From contig CAMIPB010000004.1 of assembly GCA_946223355.1 (NCBI GenBank), positions 1-64,000 of the forward strand: DNA of 64,000 bases, in the 5' to 3' direction. Below are positions 1-9,054 of the stretch, piece by piece; position 1 is the first letter of the stretch, and each line of letters starts with the position of its first letter. This DNA is from an uncultured Corynebacterium sp. (GTDB taxonomy: Bacteria; Actinomycetota; Actinomycetes; Mycobacteriales; Mycobacteriaceae). The notes under the pieces were generated by a model that worked only from the letters and a program-made list of their open reading frames with translations, was not told the DNA's origin and did not search any database. The position numbers and the translations under genes are program-made.

Positions 1-126
1 CTACCGGATCGATGTGGTGAGACATTGGTGCTGGTTGGACCGGAACGATCTCATAAGACATGCGGAACGATGTCTCCGAACCAGACACCGCCCCGGGCAC
101 CATGAGTGGTTCTCGAACTGCGACGG

Positions 127-170
127 CCGGAGGTCACAAACTCGAAAGGGTATGTGACCTCCGGTTTTTT
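127..170 (+). terminator. Rho-independent terminator
   Basis: A perfect 12-bp inverted repeat (127-138 with 153-164, arm ccggaggtcaca) encloses a 14-base loop and is followed directly by six T residues. This is a textbook intrinsic terminator for rightward transcription. The gene it ends lies mostly or wholly left of the window; bases 1-126 contain no reading frame I recognise. Confidence 0.85.
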
Positions 171-676
171 CGTGTCCGGGCACGAGTGTAGTCAATTTTT
201 GTGAATGCGGGAGTGTCTTGTGTAAGTCCCGGGGATGGGATGGCGTGCCGGCGTCCTTCCGTGATCCTGCCCACCCGGTCGATGAACCGATCTGGTGGCC
301 ATCAGGTACGCCGGAACCACCATCACTAAAAGATGGACAACAAGGAACTCTGACCGTGACCGCCAGGAATTTCTGCGAACTTGACGTGTCATACCTGGCC
401 TAGCAGGTGCGCTGAGATCAGACCATGCGTTGCTTCCAACGACGAGCGGAATCGTCACAAGGAAGCCGCGTTTGGAATCATCAACACGACAGCGATCTCG
501 ACTTCTTGACCACAGTGCGGGCACTTGGCGTGCCCATCAGTGAGCGGTGTGACAGGCCGAGCGTTTTGCTGAGACTGGTCACGGTACTCAATGGGAAGGA
601 GGCCAGTGATGCATCGAAATTGTCGCGCAGCATTGCCTCGGCTGCGCCATCCCACCTCGTGCATCAGTTCACCGAC
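171..676. other. Stretch without a confident gene
   Basis: Short overlapping open frames exist on both strands here, but none shows a recognisable domain or a convincing start. On the minus strand, bases 455-690 could encode a short stretch with a CPHCGQ motif, but I cannot place it in a family. The stretch is probably decayed mobile DNA next to the relaxase remnant. Confidence 0.4.
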
Positions 677-2020
677 AGGACGTCGACTGCGCGCGAGCAG
701 TGTCGCTCGTTGGCGGAGCTGACCGCCGAGTGGCGCACCCGCGCCAGCCAGCAGCTCGGTGTGGATGCGACGGTGTGGGCGCGGAGCGTCACGGGTGGGG
801 GAGCGGCAGATGCTGTTGCGGGCTGATGATGTGCCGTTGGATCTGATCGAGCAGGTGGGGCGGTCGGTGGTCGACGTGGTCGGTGAGAAGCGTTCGACGT
901 GGCGGCGCTGGAACCTGATGGCCGAAGCCGCCCGGCACACGATGGGGCGGAGGTTCGCCACCGTCGAGGACCGCGAAGCCATCACCGCCATGGTTGCCGA
1001 CGCCGCCGAACAAGCGTCCCTGCGCCTGACCCCACCCGAACTGGCGACCAGTCCGGTGGAGTTCCGCCGCCTGGACGGCACCAGCGTGTTCCGCCCGAAG
1101 CACTCCACGGTGTTCTCCTCCGACACCCTCCTCGCCGCAGAGGACCGCCTCCTGCAACGGGCCCACGCCACCACCGGCCCGAGTATCGACCTGGTCACCG
1201 TCGAGGCCATCACCAGCAAGCCCGACGCCGAGGGCCGGGTGCTCGGTCTCGACCAGGCCGCAGCTTTGGCCTCGGTCGCTGTATCGGGCCGGGTGGTGGA
1301 TGTGCTGGTGGGGGCTGGGAAGACGACCGCGATGAATGCGCTGCGTCGGGCGTGGGAAACTGAGCATGGCGCCGGGGCGGTGGTGGGGTTGGCCCCGTCC
1401 GCGGTGGTGGCGCAGGTGCTGGCCGACGATCTGGGCATTCAGACGGAGAACACCGCGAAGTGGTGGACCACCCACCAACATACCGGCGCCACCTTCCAGG
1501 CCAGGCAGCTCGTCATCATTGACGAAGCCTCCCTCGCCGGCACCCTGTCCTTGGAGCGGATCACGCAGGCAGCTGAGGAGGCGGGGGCGAAGGTGCTGCT
1601 CGTCGGCGATTACGCGCAGCTCCAGTCCGTCGATGCCGGTGGTGCGTTCAGCCTGTTGATCCACGACCGGGACGATGCTCCCGAACTGGTCGATGTCCAC
1701 CGCTTCATCCACACCTGGGAGAAGACCGCGTCCCTGGAGCTACGGCACGGCCGCACCCCGGTCATCGACACCTACCTCGACCACGACCGCATCCACGATG
1801 GTGACGCCGAGGCCATGACCGATGCCGCCTACACCGCCTGGCGCCACGACCGCCGGCAGGGTTGCTGTCGGTGCTGATCGCCGAAACCCGCGAGAACGTC
1901 ACCGCCCTCAACGTCCGCGCTCGCGCCGACCTCATCCTTGACGGCACATTGAAGCCCGGCCCTGAAATCACCCTGTCCGACGGATCGGCAGCGGGCGTAG
2001 GGGACACGATCGCCGTCAAC
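677..2020 (+). pseudogene. MobF/TraA-type relaxase-helicase remnant
   Basis: This is a broken internal piece of a conjugative relaxase fused to a RecD/TraA-like helicase. Frame 2 carries the relaxase-linker segment (REQCRSLAELTAEWRTRASQ). The match then jumps to another frame near 790 and continues through the helicase domain with VVIDEAS-like motif II (VIIDEASLAGTLSLERIT), the LLVGDYAQLQSVDAGG motif and VDVHRF. It shifts frame again near 1860 (ETRENVTALNVRARADLI) and loses similarity after about 2010. The Walker A motif reads VLVGAGKTT where the family has a full GPAGSGKT-type loop, so about three residues are deleted. The catalytic N-terminal relaxase domain is absent. Two frameshifts, a damaged P-loop and truncation at both ends make it non-functional. 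It marks the remains of an integrative or plasmid conjugation module. Confidence 0.8.
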
Positions 2021-2284
2021 GACCCTGGAGAGAACGTCACGGAACACTCCCTCAAGACCCAGTCGCCGTTCGCGATCTGCCCCCACAGCAACAGCGCTCA
2101 CCTCGCCAGCATTGCTTGACTGCACCCGTCACTCCTTTCGACACCAGCCCTCCGTCTGAAGGCCTACAATGACCAAAGCCGTCCAACCGCCCTCGTGTCG
2201 CGCCAAGAGAAGGAACTGTCATCACCAGTGGACAAGGCCAAGTCGGTACCGGTCGAACAAGGTAGGATGTGGGTATCCACCGGG

Positions 2285-2332
2285 GGTGTGCTTTCTATCT
2301 GGCGATGAGGTTGGGGGCTTGCAAAGCACACC
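2285..2332. repeat. Palindromic dispersed repeat, copy A
   Basis: The 48-bp unit starts GGTGTGCTTT and ends with its exact reverse complement AAAGCACACC, with a 28-base interior. It is nearly the same as the unit at 23576-23623, and similarity to that copy continues for roughly 60-70 bases on the right (shared blocks tcggg.ggcagc and aggcc.tcgagc). Half copies lie at 6836 and 18556. It sits in the 490-bp gap between the relaxase remnant and the Gabija genes; apart from the GajA leader I see nothing else in that gap. Confidence 0.75.
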
Positions 2333-2606
2333 ATGAAGCTGTCTGCCCGGGCCCATTGTTGACGCGCTCGGGGTGGCAGCTCAGGCCTTCGAGCTACTTC
2401 GTGACGTCCTCTGCATGATCTGTGCCCCGGAATTATGCGAATTGCCGCTCTAGCGAAGGCGTCTGGACGGGTACGGTGCGGGTAGAATAGGCAAGCACGA
2501 TCTATGTGCTCGAAGTATCCATCCGCTGAAGAACTTCTCGCTTCCCGGCTTCGTTAGTCAAGCCCGGCGAGCCCCCTTCTTACCCGCAACGAGACGAGGA
2601 CACCTG

Positions 2607-4556
2607 ATGCAGATCACCCATCTCCGGATCTCCGGATTCCAGTCGTTCGGCCCGACGCCGACTACCATCGCGTTGAGCGATGTCACCTACGTCTTGGGCC
2701 CGAACGGTGCCGGCAAGACGGCGGTGCTCGAAGCCCTCTCGCGGCTCTTCAGCCCGCTGCCGGCGCAGCGAAAGATCCGGCACACGGACTTCCACATCCC
2801 GAGCGGGCGCGCCGCTGCCGAGGTGCATGCCGAAGGCCCCGAGCTGTGGATCGAGGTAGATATAGAGGTTCCCGAATCCGGCGAGGATGGCGAGCACGCG
2901 TCTGTTCCGCCGAATTTCGCGCATATGCGGGTAGTTTCCGAGGATGGCGTGCCGCGCATCCGAGTGCGACTGACAGCTACTATCGCCTCTGACAATGTGA
3001 TCGAGGAGAGGCTGCAGTACGTTCTGGAGGCGGACGCCGACGGAGAGCCATCCCAGCAGGCCGATATGTCGCGGTTTGACCGCGCCAACATTGAGGTGCA
3101 TTACCTGCCCGCGCGACGGGATCCTGCAGAACACATCGCCTACACGGCGGCCTCAGTGGTCGGGCGGGCTCTGCGCGCTGCCGATTGGACGACCGAGCGC
3201 AGCACTCTCAGCACTCTGTCTGAGGATCTGACTGACGCGCTTTCTGGCAATGACGCGGTCAGGAGCATCGGGGCGCAGATCGCGGGGGAGTGGTCGGGAC
3301 TGCATTCTGGAGCCTTCTTCAAGGACCCTTCGATCGCGTTCGGAAGTGGAGATTTAGAGAGCGTGCTCCGCCAACTGACGGTTTCGTTCGCGCCGTCGCC
3401 AGCCGGTTCATCGCTTCCGTTCGACCGGCTCAGCGATGGACAAAAGTCGCTGCTGTACATCTCACTCGTGCTCGCCTGGCAATCGCTCGCGCGTGACGTA
3501 CTCAATGGGAGCGAGACCTCTTTCGACCAGCACCGACTTCGTCCGCCAGTACACACCGTCATCGCATTGGAGGAACCGGAGAATAGCCTCGCGCCGCAGT
3601 ACCTCGGCCGCATCAATCGTCAGCTTCGAAAGGCTGCAGGGCACGGCGACTCGCAGTCCCTGATCGCTACGCACTCACCTGCCCTCCTGCGCCGTGTCGC
3701 CCCGGAAGACATCTGCTTCCTGCGCCTCGATCAGAATCGGCAGTCTCAAGTGCGGCGCATCGTCCTGCCGACATCTTCCGAGGACACCGCAAAGACCGCA
3801 AAGTACGTCCGTGAAGCCGTGTTGGCGTTCCCAGAGCTATATTTCTCGCGCTTGGTAGTTCTCGGTGAAGGTGACAGCGAACAGATCGTGCTTCCGCGAG
3901 TCCTTGCGGCGGCCGGTATCGCGGAGGACGACGCATCCGTTGCAGTGGTGCCGCTGGGCGGTCGCCACGTCAACCACTTCTGGCGACTTCTCAACGAGCT
4001 GGAGATTCCACACGTCACGTTGCTTGACTTGGACTCGGGGCGGTACCAGGGAGGATGGGGGCGTGTGCGCAATGCACTCAAGCAGTACAACAAGCTCAAT
4101 CCTGGCACCTTCACAGACCTACAGATCAATGGTCTCCCAGCCTGGAACGATGCCGTTGACTTCCCAGTACTGATGGGTGCGAACTGTTCCGATGGGTCGG
4201 GGATGATGGACGTCCTTGAGCGGAACGGCGTCTATTTCTCCCACCCGGTGGATCTCGACCTTATGCTGCTTGAGGCGTTTCCAGACGCATACGGTGCAGA
4301 ATCGATTGGTGCGCCCAACGAGAAGGTTATCGCCGCCGTGCTCGGCAAGTCCCACGTGAACGAGGGTCATCTCCCTGAGGCCACCATCAATCTCTTCGAT
4401 GATTATCATCGCCTGTTCGAGCTCAAGAGCAAACCGGCCTCGCACCTCAAGGCGATGGCTGCTCTGACCAACGAAGAGTTGCTGAATGATCTCCCTGGCC
4501 CACTGGCACGCCTGGTCGAGGATGTGCGGGCCAAGCTCGAAGGGTTACCGGAGTGA
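2607..4556 (+). CDS. gajA: GajA-like OLD-family ATPase/TOPRIM endonuclease (Gabija)
   Basis: The 649-residue protein has the class 2 OLD layout. An N-terminal ABC-type ATPase has Walker A GPNGAGKT at 31-38, signature LSDGQKS at 275-281, Walker B with the acidic pair (VIALEEPEN) at 318-326 and a switch histidine in IATHSP at 353-358. A C-terminal TOPRIM domain follows, with the catalytic glutamate in VVLGEGDSE (about 421) and the metal-binding aspartates in LLDLDSGR (474, 476). In Gabija systems GajA nicks or cuts DNA in a nucleotide-regulated way and forms a complex with the helicase GajB. The start follows a GAGGA ribosome site. Its last four bases overlap the next gene, as expected for a coupled two-gene defence operon. 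It is somewhat longer than the founding GajA; that it is Gabija rather than another OLD/UvrD pair is a family inference. Confidence 0.88.
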   Translation: MQITHLRISGFQSFGPTPTTIALSDVTYVLGPNGAGKTAVLEALSRLFSPLPAQRKIRHTDFHIPSGRAAAEVHAEGPELWIEVDIEVPESGEDGEHASVPPNFAHMRVVSEDGVPRIRVRLTATIASDNVIEERLQYVLEADADGEPSQQADMSRFDRANIEVHYLPARRDPAEHIAYTAASVVGRALRAADWTTERSTLSTLSEDLTDALSGNDAVRSIGAQIAGEWSGLHSGAFFKDPSIAFGSGDLESVLRQLTVSFAPSPAGSSLPFDRLSDGQKSLLYISLVLAWQSLARDVLNGSETSFDQHRLRPPVHTVIALEEPENSLAPQYLGRINRQLRKAAGHGDSQSLIATHSPALLRRVAPEDICFLRLDQNRQSQVRRIVLPTSSEDTAKTAKYVREAVLAFPELYFSRLVVLGEGDSEQIVLPRVLAAAGIAEDDASVAVVPLGGRHVNHFWRLLNELEIPHVTLLDLDSGRYQGGWGRVRNALKQYNKLNPGTFTDLQINGLPAWNDAVDFPVLMGANCSDGSGMMDVLERNGVYFSHPVDLDLMLLEAFPDAYGAESIGAPNEKVIAAVLGKSHVNEGHLPEATINLFDDYHRLFELKSKPASHLKAMAALTNEELLNDLPGPLARLVEDVRAKLEGLPE

Positions 4557-6208
4557 TCCGCCCCGAGGAATGGTCGCCGGTCGGTGGACTGCAGCTCGAG
4601 CCGAATGCGCTGAGGGCGGTCCGTGAGACTGGCTCGAATGTCGTGGTGACCGCCGGACCTGGCGCGGGAAAGACCGAGCTTCTCGCTCAGCGCGCGGATT
4701 TCCTCTTTCGTACCGGGGCGAGCCCGTATCCGAAGCGGATTCTGGCGATCTCGTTCAAGGTTGATGCCGCTCGCAATTTGCAATCGCGGGTTCGCCTGCG
4801 GTCGGGTTCTCAATACGCGGCGAGATTCGACAGCTTCACGTTCCATGCATTCGCCAAGCGTCTGATCGACAACTATCGCCCGGCGCTGACTGGGGCAAGC
4901 GCGCTCGACACGGACTACCGTATTGACGCCCGCACCAGGATTCAGAATGAGCAGATCACCTTCGAGGATCTGGTGCCGCTAGCCCTTGAAGTTCTCCAGA
5001 AGAACGTCTATGCGCGCGGCGCGCTGCGGCAGACGTACAGCCATGTATTCATGGACGAGTTTCAGGATGTGACAACGGCGCAGTACATGTTCTTGAAAGA
5101 AGCTTTCGGCGGCACGGGCGTACGTCTCATCGGTGTCGGTGACACCAAGCAACGCATCATGAGCTTCGCGGGCGCGCTCGAGGGAGTCATGGCAACTTTT
5201 GCCGTCGACTTCAGTGCGACCGAGCTACAGCTGTATCAGAACTTCCGATCGAAGCCTCGGTTACGTCGGATGCAAAACAGGATGATCGTTGAGATGGATC
5301 CTTCCGCGGCGAGTCCAGATAGCGACCTCAAAGGTGAGGACGGCGTACTACAAGTACTGCGCTTCGACACCGACGATGAGGAGGCTGCGGCTGTCACGGA
5401 GTTAATCGGCGGGTGGCTCGACGAGGGAGTGCCGCCGCATCAGATTGCAGTGCTCGCGCGGCAGCAACCCCACCTCATCACGAGCGTTCTGGTGCGGCAT
5501 CTCAGCGCCGCAGGCATCCCGCATCGCAACGAGCAGCAGACTCAAGATCTCACTGCCGATCCTGCCGCAGCTCTCATCTTCAACTTCCTTCGGGTCGTAG
5601 CGGACGACGGACATCCGGCGGCGTACTCGGAACTGGTACGGGTAGTCACGCGTAGTGGACTCGAAGAGGCTAACGGCGTTCTGGATAACAAACTCCGAAT
5701 GATCCTCCGTGAAGCTCGCGCGACTGTGCGCACTTCAGGGTTTAGTGCCGCACAGTACCGGTCGTGGAATCCACTCCTCCGTTCGTTCCTTAAGTTCGTC
5801 ACACGCCCCACGCTCACTGCGCTGTCGCCTTCGTATCAACAAGGAAACCGACTGAACGATGTGATCAGGGAAGCCGCTGGCGCCTTTAAGCGTGAACTGG
5901 AGATCGATGGCGATCCTGTTGCGGCACTCGACCGACTGTCAGAAGAAGATGCCATCCGGATCTTGACGGTGCACAAGTGCAAGGGTTTGGAGTTTGAGAA
6001 GGTCATCATCTTTGGTGTTGAGCCACAGTTCTTCTGGGGCAATGACGACGATGTGAAGTCAGAATTCTTCGTGGGTATTTCGCGAGCGAAGGACGAACTC
6101 GTGCTGACGACTGCACGACAGCGTCCACGTCCCGATGGCGCGAACTCATACTGGAGGGAGCGCTCGCCGGCACACGATGAGTTGCTGGGGTATGCAGATG
6201 AGTCCTGA
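4553..6208 (+). CDS. gajB: GajB-like UvrD/Rep-type helicase (Gabija)
   Basis: This 551-residue superfamily 1 helicase has Walker A AGPGAGKTE at 34-42, motif II MDEFQD at 167-172, a GDTKQRI-type motif III, a HKCKGLEF motif V near 480 and motif VI GISRAKDE near 508-515. All core motifs are intact. The GTG start lies inside the last codons of the ATPase gene (gtga overlap), so the two are translationally coupled. In Gabija, GajB is thought to sense or process DNA ends and to activate GajA. The protein lacks the large accessory domains of housekeeping UvrD/PcrA, which fits a defence helicase. No third gene follows; 63 bases downstream an IS481-type remnant begins. Confidence 0.87.
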   Translation: MIRPEEWSPVGGLQLEPNALRAVRETGSNVVVTAGPGAGKTELLAQRADFLFRTGASPYPKRILAISFKVDAARNLQSRVRLRSGSQYAARFDSFTFHAFAKRLIDNYRPALTGASALDTDYRIDARTRIQNEQITFEDLVPLALEVLQKNVYARGALRQTYSHVFMDEFQDVTTAQYMFLKEAFGGTGVRLIGVGDTKQRIMSFAGALEGVMATFAVDFSATELQLYQNFRSKPRLRRMQNRMIVEMDPSAASPDSDLKGEDGVLQVLRFDTDDEEAAAVTELIGGWLDEGVPPHQIAVLARQQPHLITSVLVRHLSAAGIPHRNEQQTQDLTADPAAALIFNFLRVVADDGHPAAYSELVRVVTRSGLEEANGVLDNKLRMILREARATVRTSGFSAAQYRSWNPLLRSFLKFVTRPTLTALSPSYQQGNRLNDVIREAAGAFKRELEIDGDPVAALDRLSEEDAIRILTVHKCKGLEFEKVIIFGVEPQFFWGNDDDVKSEFFVGISRAKDELVLTTARQRPRPDGANSYWRERSPAHDELLGYADES

Positions 6209-6270
6209 ACCGTGACCAGGCGCCAACCGTTCGACCTAGCGATCTCCCGGACCGGCGCCGAGAGCGCCAA

Positions 6271-6609
6271 TTGTTGAGGCTCATTCAAATTTTGATGCCC
6301 GGACGATGCCGTAAGGTGGCGGGCTCTCACCAGAGTGGTGGTCGTCGAACTATCCGTCCGACCGCCTATGTCGTCGCTGAGAGGGGCGTCGGTCGCGCGA
6401 CCACTTCGAAATGGGTCAAGTGCGACCGGCAGCAGGGTGAAGCTGCTCTAGGAGACCTAACCAGCCTTCCGATTATCTGTTCGTCTCAGGTCTTAGACGA
6501 GGTTGGAGCATTGATTGAGCGGCTCCGGCGGGAGAGGAAATGGTCGGCGCGTCTGATCGGCCGAGTTGGGCATCAGCGGGGGGCCGTGAGTGTCCGTCTT
6601 GAGTCGTGA
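6271..6609 (+). pseudogene. IS481-type transposase, N-terminal remnant
   Basis: The translation contains a degraded form of the IS481 N-terminal helix-turn-helix: AYVVAERGVGRATTSKWVK, then EGEAGL-like QQGEAALGDLTS, then LRRERKWSARLIGRVGHQRG. These line up in order with the usual AHVAAEMGVSRATAYKWV, GEAGLADRSSRP and LRRARKWGPARIA segments. The frame stops before the DDE catalytic domain, which is missing altogether. The first ~25 residues do not match. The insertion sits between the Gabija operon and the TetR/two-component block and is a sign of past transposition. From 6610 to 6830 I see nothing else. Confidence 0.55.
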
Positions 6610-6835
6610 AAGGGCCAGCTTGTTCTCCGAACGCACCTTCGCTCGCGGAGGGAATCCGACGGGCTGATTAGGTCGCTTGTCTCGCCAGCCGGCACACTAT
6701 GTCACGTGTGTCCGCGGTTCCACAGCTACGGTCGTCGGTCTGACCAGGGGACACGAACCGAGCCACCTGTCGCTGGGCGATACCCTGCTCGCGCGAAGTA
6801 GCTAAGTATCCCGTTACGATAGACCCGTCCGTAGG

Positions 6836-6888
6836 GGTGTGCTTTCTATCTGGCGACGATGCGTTCAACTTCATCCCAGTCGACGGGA
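6836..6888. repeat. Dispersed repeat half-copy B joined to an XRE gene fragment
   Basis: GGTGTGCTTTCTATCTGGCGA (6836-6856) matches the left half of copy A, but the right arm is missing. From 6858 to 6888 the sequence instead is identical over 31 bases to 19887-19917, inside the XRE regulator gene. Read on the minus strand, the fragment encodes PVDWDEVERI, the N-terminal segment of that regulator, and then runs into a stop inside the repeat. The 25 bases left of the arm also resemble those left of copy D. Confidence 0.7.
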
Positions 6889-6919
6889 TGCGTGTGAAAG
6901 ACGACGGGTAAGTAGTCTG

Positions 6920-7570
6920 TTAGTCGAGTAGCACCGCACGGATATATGGGTGCAGTCGCTTAACTCGCGCTGGCAGCGAGGACCATGAGTCCGCGAGTCC
7001 AGCAAGAACCTGCTCCCCGACAAACATCGCGTTGATGACCGCAGAGACCTCGCCTTCGTTGACGGCTTGTCCGATGGAGCCGTCTTTCTTGCCCTCCACG
7101 ATGAGTCGCTCAACGATATCGACCCATCGAAAGAACGGATTTGTCGCGACATTGGGAAGCTCGATGCTCGCCTGACTCGTCAAGCGAATTCCACCTTGAA
7201 CCAGGGGATCCGTCGCAATAAGTCGGGCGAACCCGTCGGCTAGAGCCAGGATAGAATCGATCGCACCCAACTCCTGATTTCTGACTTGTTCCAGGATCGC
7301 AAGCATTCGTGTTTGCTGGCATTCGACGACGGCGGCGGCGATGTCCTCCTTTTTCCCGAAATGGAAGAAAAGTGCGCCCTCGCTGCTGATGCCTGACTCC
7401 TCGGTGATGTCCTTGAGTCTTGCTTCAGCGAATGCGAGTCGGGCGAACACGCGCCCGGCCGCCTCGAGGAGCTTCCTACGGGTCGCGATAGAGCGCTGCT
7501 GGCGGGGCTGATCGCGATGCCGCGACGAGGGACCAGCGTGCGAGGTCTGGAGCTGAGCCCTGTCCGACAT
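6920..7570 (-). CDS. TetR family regulator, ScbR/ArpA-like
   Basis: The DNA-binding domain of this 216-residue protein is near residues 28-78: RRKLLEAAGRVFARLAF, then DITEESGISSEGALFFHFGKKEDIA. The LFFHF-KKEDIA pattern resembles the gamma-butyrolactone-receptor branch (ScbR/ArpA) of TetR proteins. The ATG at 7570 is chosen because GGAAGGAG lies just upstream; the open frame extends 28 codons further but without a ribosome site. It is divergent from the sensor kinase at 7849, and two palindromes lie in the shared 280-bp promoter region, so it probably represses itself and perhaps the kinase/ABC module. The ligand is unknown; no synthase gene for a butyrolactone signal is in the window. Confidence 0.82.
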   Translation of the reverse strand: MSDRAQLQTSHAGPSSRHRDQPRQQRSIATRRKLLEAAGRVFARLAFAEARLKDITEESGISSEGALFFHFGKKEDIAAAVVECQQTRMLAILEQVRNQELGAIDSILALADGFARLIATDPLVQGGIRLTSQASIELPNVATNPFFRWVDIVERLIVEGKKDGSIGQAVNEGEVSAVINAMFVGEQVLAGLADSWSSLPARVKRLHPYIRAVLLD

Positions 7571-7730
7571 TGTGCTCCTTCCGTCTTGGTGCAACTTCCA
7601 GTCGCGAGGATACCGATCCGACGCACCGCAAACTGTCACCGGTCGACGCGTCACGTCATCGCCGGTGTCGAGGCCGAACGGGCCTCGCGTCAGCGCCGCG
7701 TAGAGGGAGGGGTGTTAGGAGCGGTATTTG

Positions 7731-7772
7731 GTTGGGCGCCCAACTTGTCAATGGATAAATCGGTACTTATCC
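7731..7772. promoter_or_regulatory. Two candidate operators between TetR gene and sensor kinase
   Basis: GTTGGGCGCCCAAC (7731-7744) is a perfect 14-bp palindrome. Nine bases further, GGATAAatcggtacTTATCC (7753-7772) has perfect 6-bp arms and partial internal symmetry, about the size of a TetR-family site. Both lie in the intergenic region of the divergent pair 6920-7570 / 7849-9054. Confidence 0.5.
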
Positions 7773-7848
7773 TAGAATCACGGTCGACGTGTAGTCCCGG
7801 CCTGAGCGCGCTCAAGCGCGGTCAGCTCGACTAGCCTCGGAGGACGCG

Positions 7849-9054
7849 ATGGAACAGGCACAGCCAAGCTCGGCCGGCTCGTGGCTGCGCCGGCACCGGT
7901 GGGTGACTGGTCTCCTCATGGGGATCGTCATCGTGGGGTACGAGATGATGTACATCGCTCTGACCCACCACCAACGTGACCTCGGGGCGTCCGCCATCTT
8001 CGCGGTGGTCGCGGCGCTGCTCTTGCTTCCCGCGTACGCACTGCGCCGGCGCTGGCCGATCACCATGTTCGCAGCCGTCTACGCGATCTCCTGGGCGCAG
8101 ACTGGATTCGGTCTCGCACTCGCGCCAGGATGCATGGCGATGATGGCACTGGTGCTGTTTAACCTCGCCTCACACAGGAACTGGATGATCACCCTGCCTG
8201 CACTCACGGTGTCGTCGGCCTGGATTGTCACGGGAGCCTGGCCCATGGTCAAAGACGGCACGCTCCGCATCGGCGAGGTGGGACTCATCGGCCTCGGCGC
8301 AGTCGTAATCGCCTCCTTGGGTGCTCATACTCGGCAAAGGCGTGGGCACATGGTCGCCTTGCAGGACCGCGCCGACCAGCTCGCGCGCGAGCGTGATGCC
8401 CGGGAGGCGATCGCAGCAGCCGAGGAGAGGGCGCGAATCGCCCGCGAGATCCATGACATCGTCTCGCACAGCCTCGGCACGATGGTCGTCATGGCCGATG
8501 GTGCGGCGCAGACGGTGACCTCGAGTCCTGAGCAGGCCGGGCATGCCATGGAGCGGGTGCGTGACACCGGGCGCGATGCGATGGGGGAGATGCGTCGGAT
8601 GCTCGATGTGCTCCGTGACGACAGCAGCCCGTCGCGGTCCCCGCAGCCGGGCCTCGGCCGTCTCGACCGACTCATCGATGATGCACGGCAGACCGGCCTG
8701 CGTGTGGACCTGAAGATCGAGGGGGAGCCGGTCGCGCTGCCAGCCGGTTTGGACCTGGCCGTCTACCGAATCGTGCAGGAGTCCGTGACGAATGCACGCA
8801 AGCACGGCGGGCCATTGCTGAGCGTGGTCACGGTGACCCTCTCGTATACCCCGACCGAGCTTTCGCTGCACATCGTCGACGATGGCTCTCCGGCGGCTAC
8901 CGGCAGCGTGTCTGAGGTCTCTTGGACGACCGGACATGGCCTCGTCGGCATGCGGGAGAGGGCCAGCGCCTACGGCGGATCGCTGGAAGCAGGCTCCCGG
9001 TCCGGTGGCGGATTCGAGGTTCGCGCCTTCTTGCCGATTGGAGATGAGCGATGA
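7849..9054 (+). CDS. Sensor histidine kinase (HisKA_3), module 1
   Basis: The protein has 401 residues. Roughly five hydrophobic segments occupy residues 20-160, followed by a short coiled linker, the HisKA_3 phosphoacceptor helix AREIHDIVSHSLG with His202, and an HATPase_c domain (VYRIVQESVTNARKHG; VDDGS; GHGLVGMRERASAYGG). It is a NarX/LytS-like membrane sensor without a large extracellular domain, as in kinases that sense antibiotic stress through a partner ABC transporter. GGAGG precedes the ATG. Its end overlaps the response regulator by four bases. A paralogue of the same order is encoded on the minus strand at 17060-18286. Confidence 0.9.
   Translation: MEQAQPSSAGSWLRRHRWVTGLLMGIVIVGYEMMYIALTHHQRDLGASAIFAVVAALLLLPAYALRRRWPITMFAAVYAISWAQTGFGLALAPGCMAMMALVLFNLASHRNWMITLPALTVSSAWIVTGAWPMVKDGTLRIGEVGLIGLGAVVIASLGAHTRQRRGHMVALQDRADQLARERDAREAIAAAEERARIAREIHDIVSHSLGTMVVMADGAAQTVTSSPEQAGHAMERVRDTGRDAMGEMRRMLDVLRDDSSPSRSPQPGLGRLDRLIDDARQTGLRVDLKIEGEPVALPAGLDLAVYRIVQESVTNARKHGGPLLSVVTVTLSYTPTELSLHIVDDGSPAATGSVSEVSWTTGHGLVGMRERASAYGGSLEAGSRSGGGFEVRAFLPIGDER

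Noticed and set aside
127..170. Left-edge hairpin considered as a repeat or attachment site
   Set aside because: A 12-bp stem followed immediately by six T residues is fully explained as an intrinsic terminator.
455..690. Possible transposase C-terminus on the minus strand (contains CPHCGQ)
   Set aside because: No catalytic or family-specific motif could be confirmed, so it is only mentioned as an uncertain stretch.
789..1712. Long open frames on the minus strand opposite the relaxase relic
   Set aside because: High GC at third positions keeps the antisense frames open; their translations are low-complexity and match nothing, while the plus strand has clear helicase motifs.
2285..2332. Palindromic repeat considered as an integron attC site
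   Set aside because: It lacks the conserved core (GTTRRRY) and no integrase gene is in the window.
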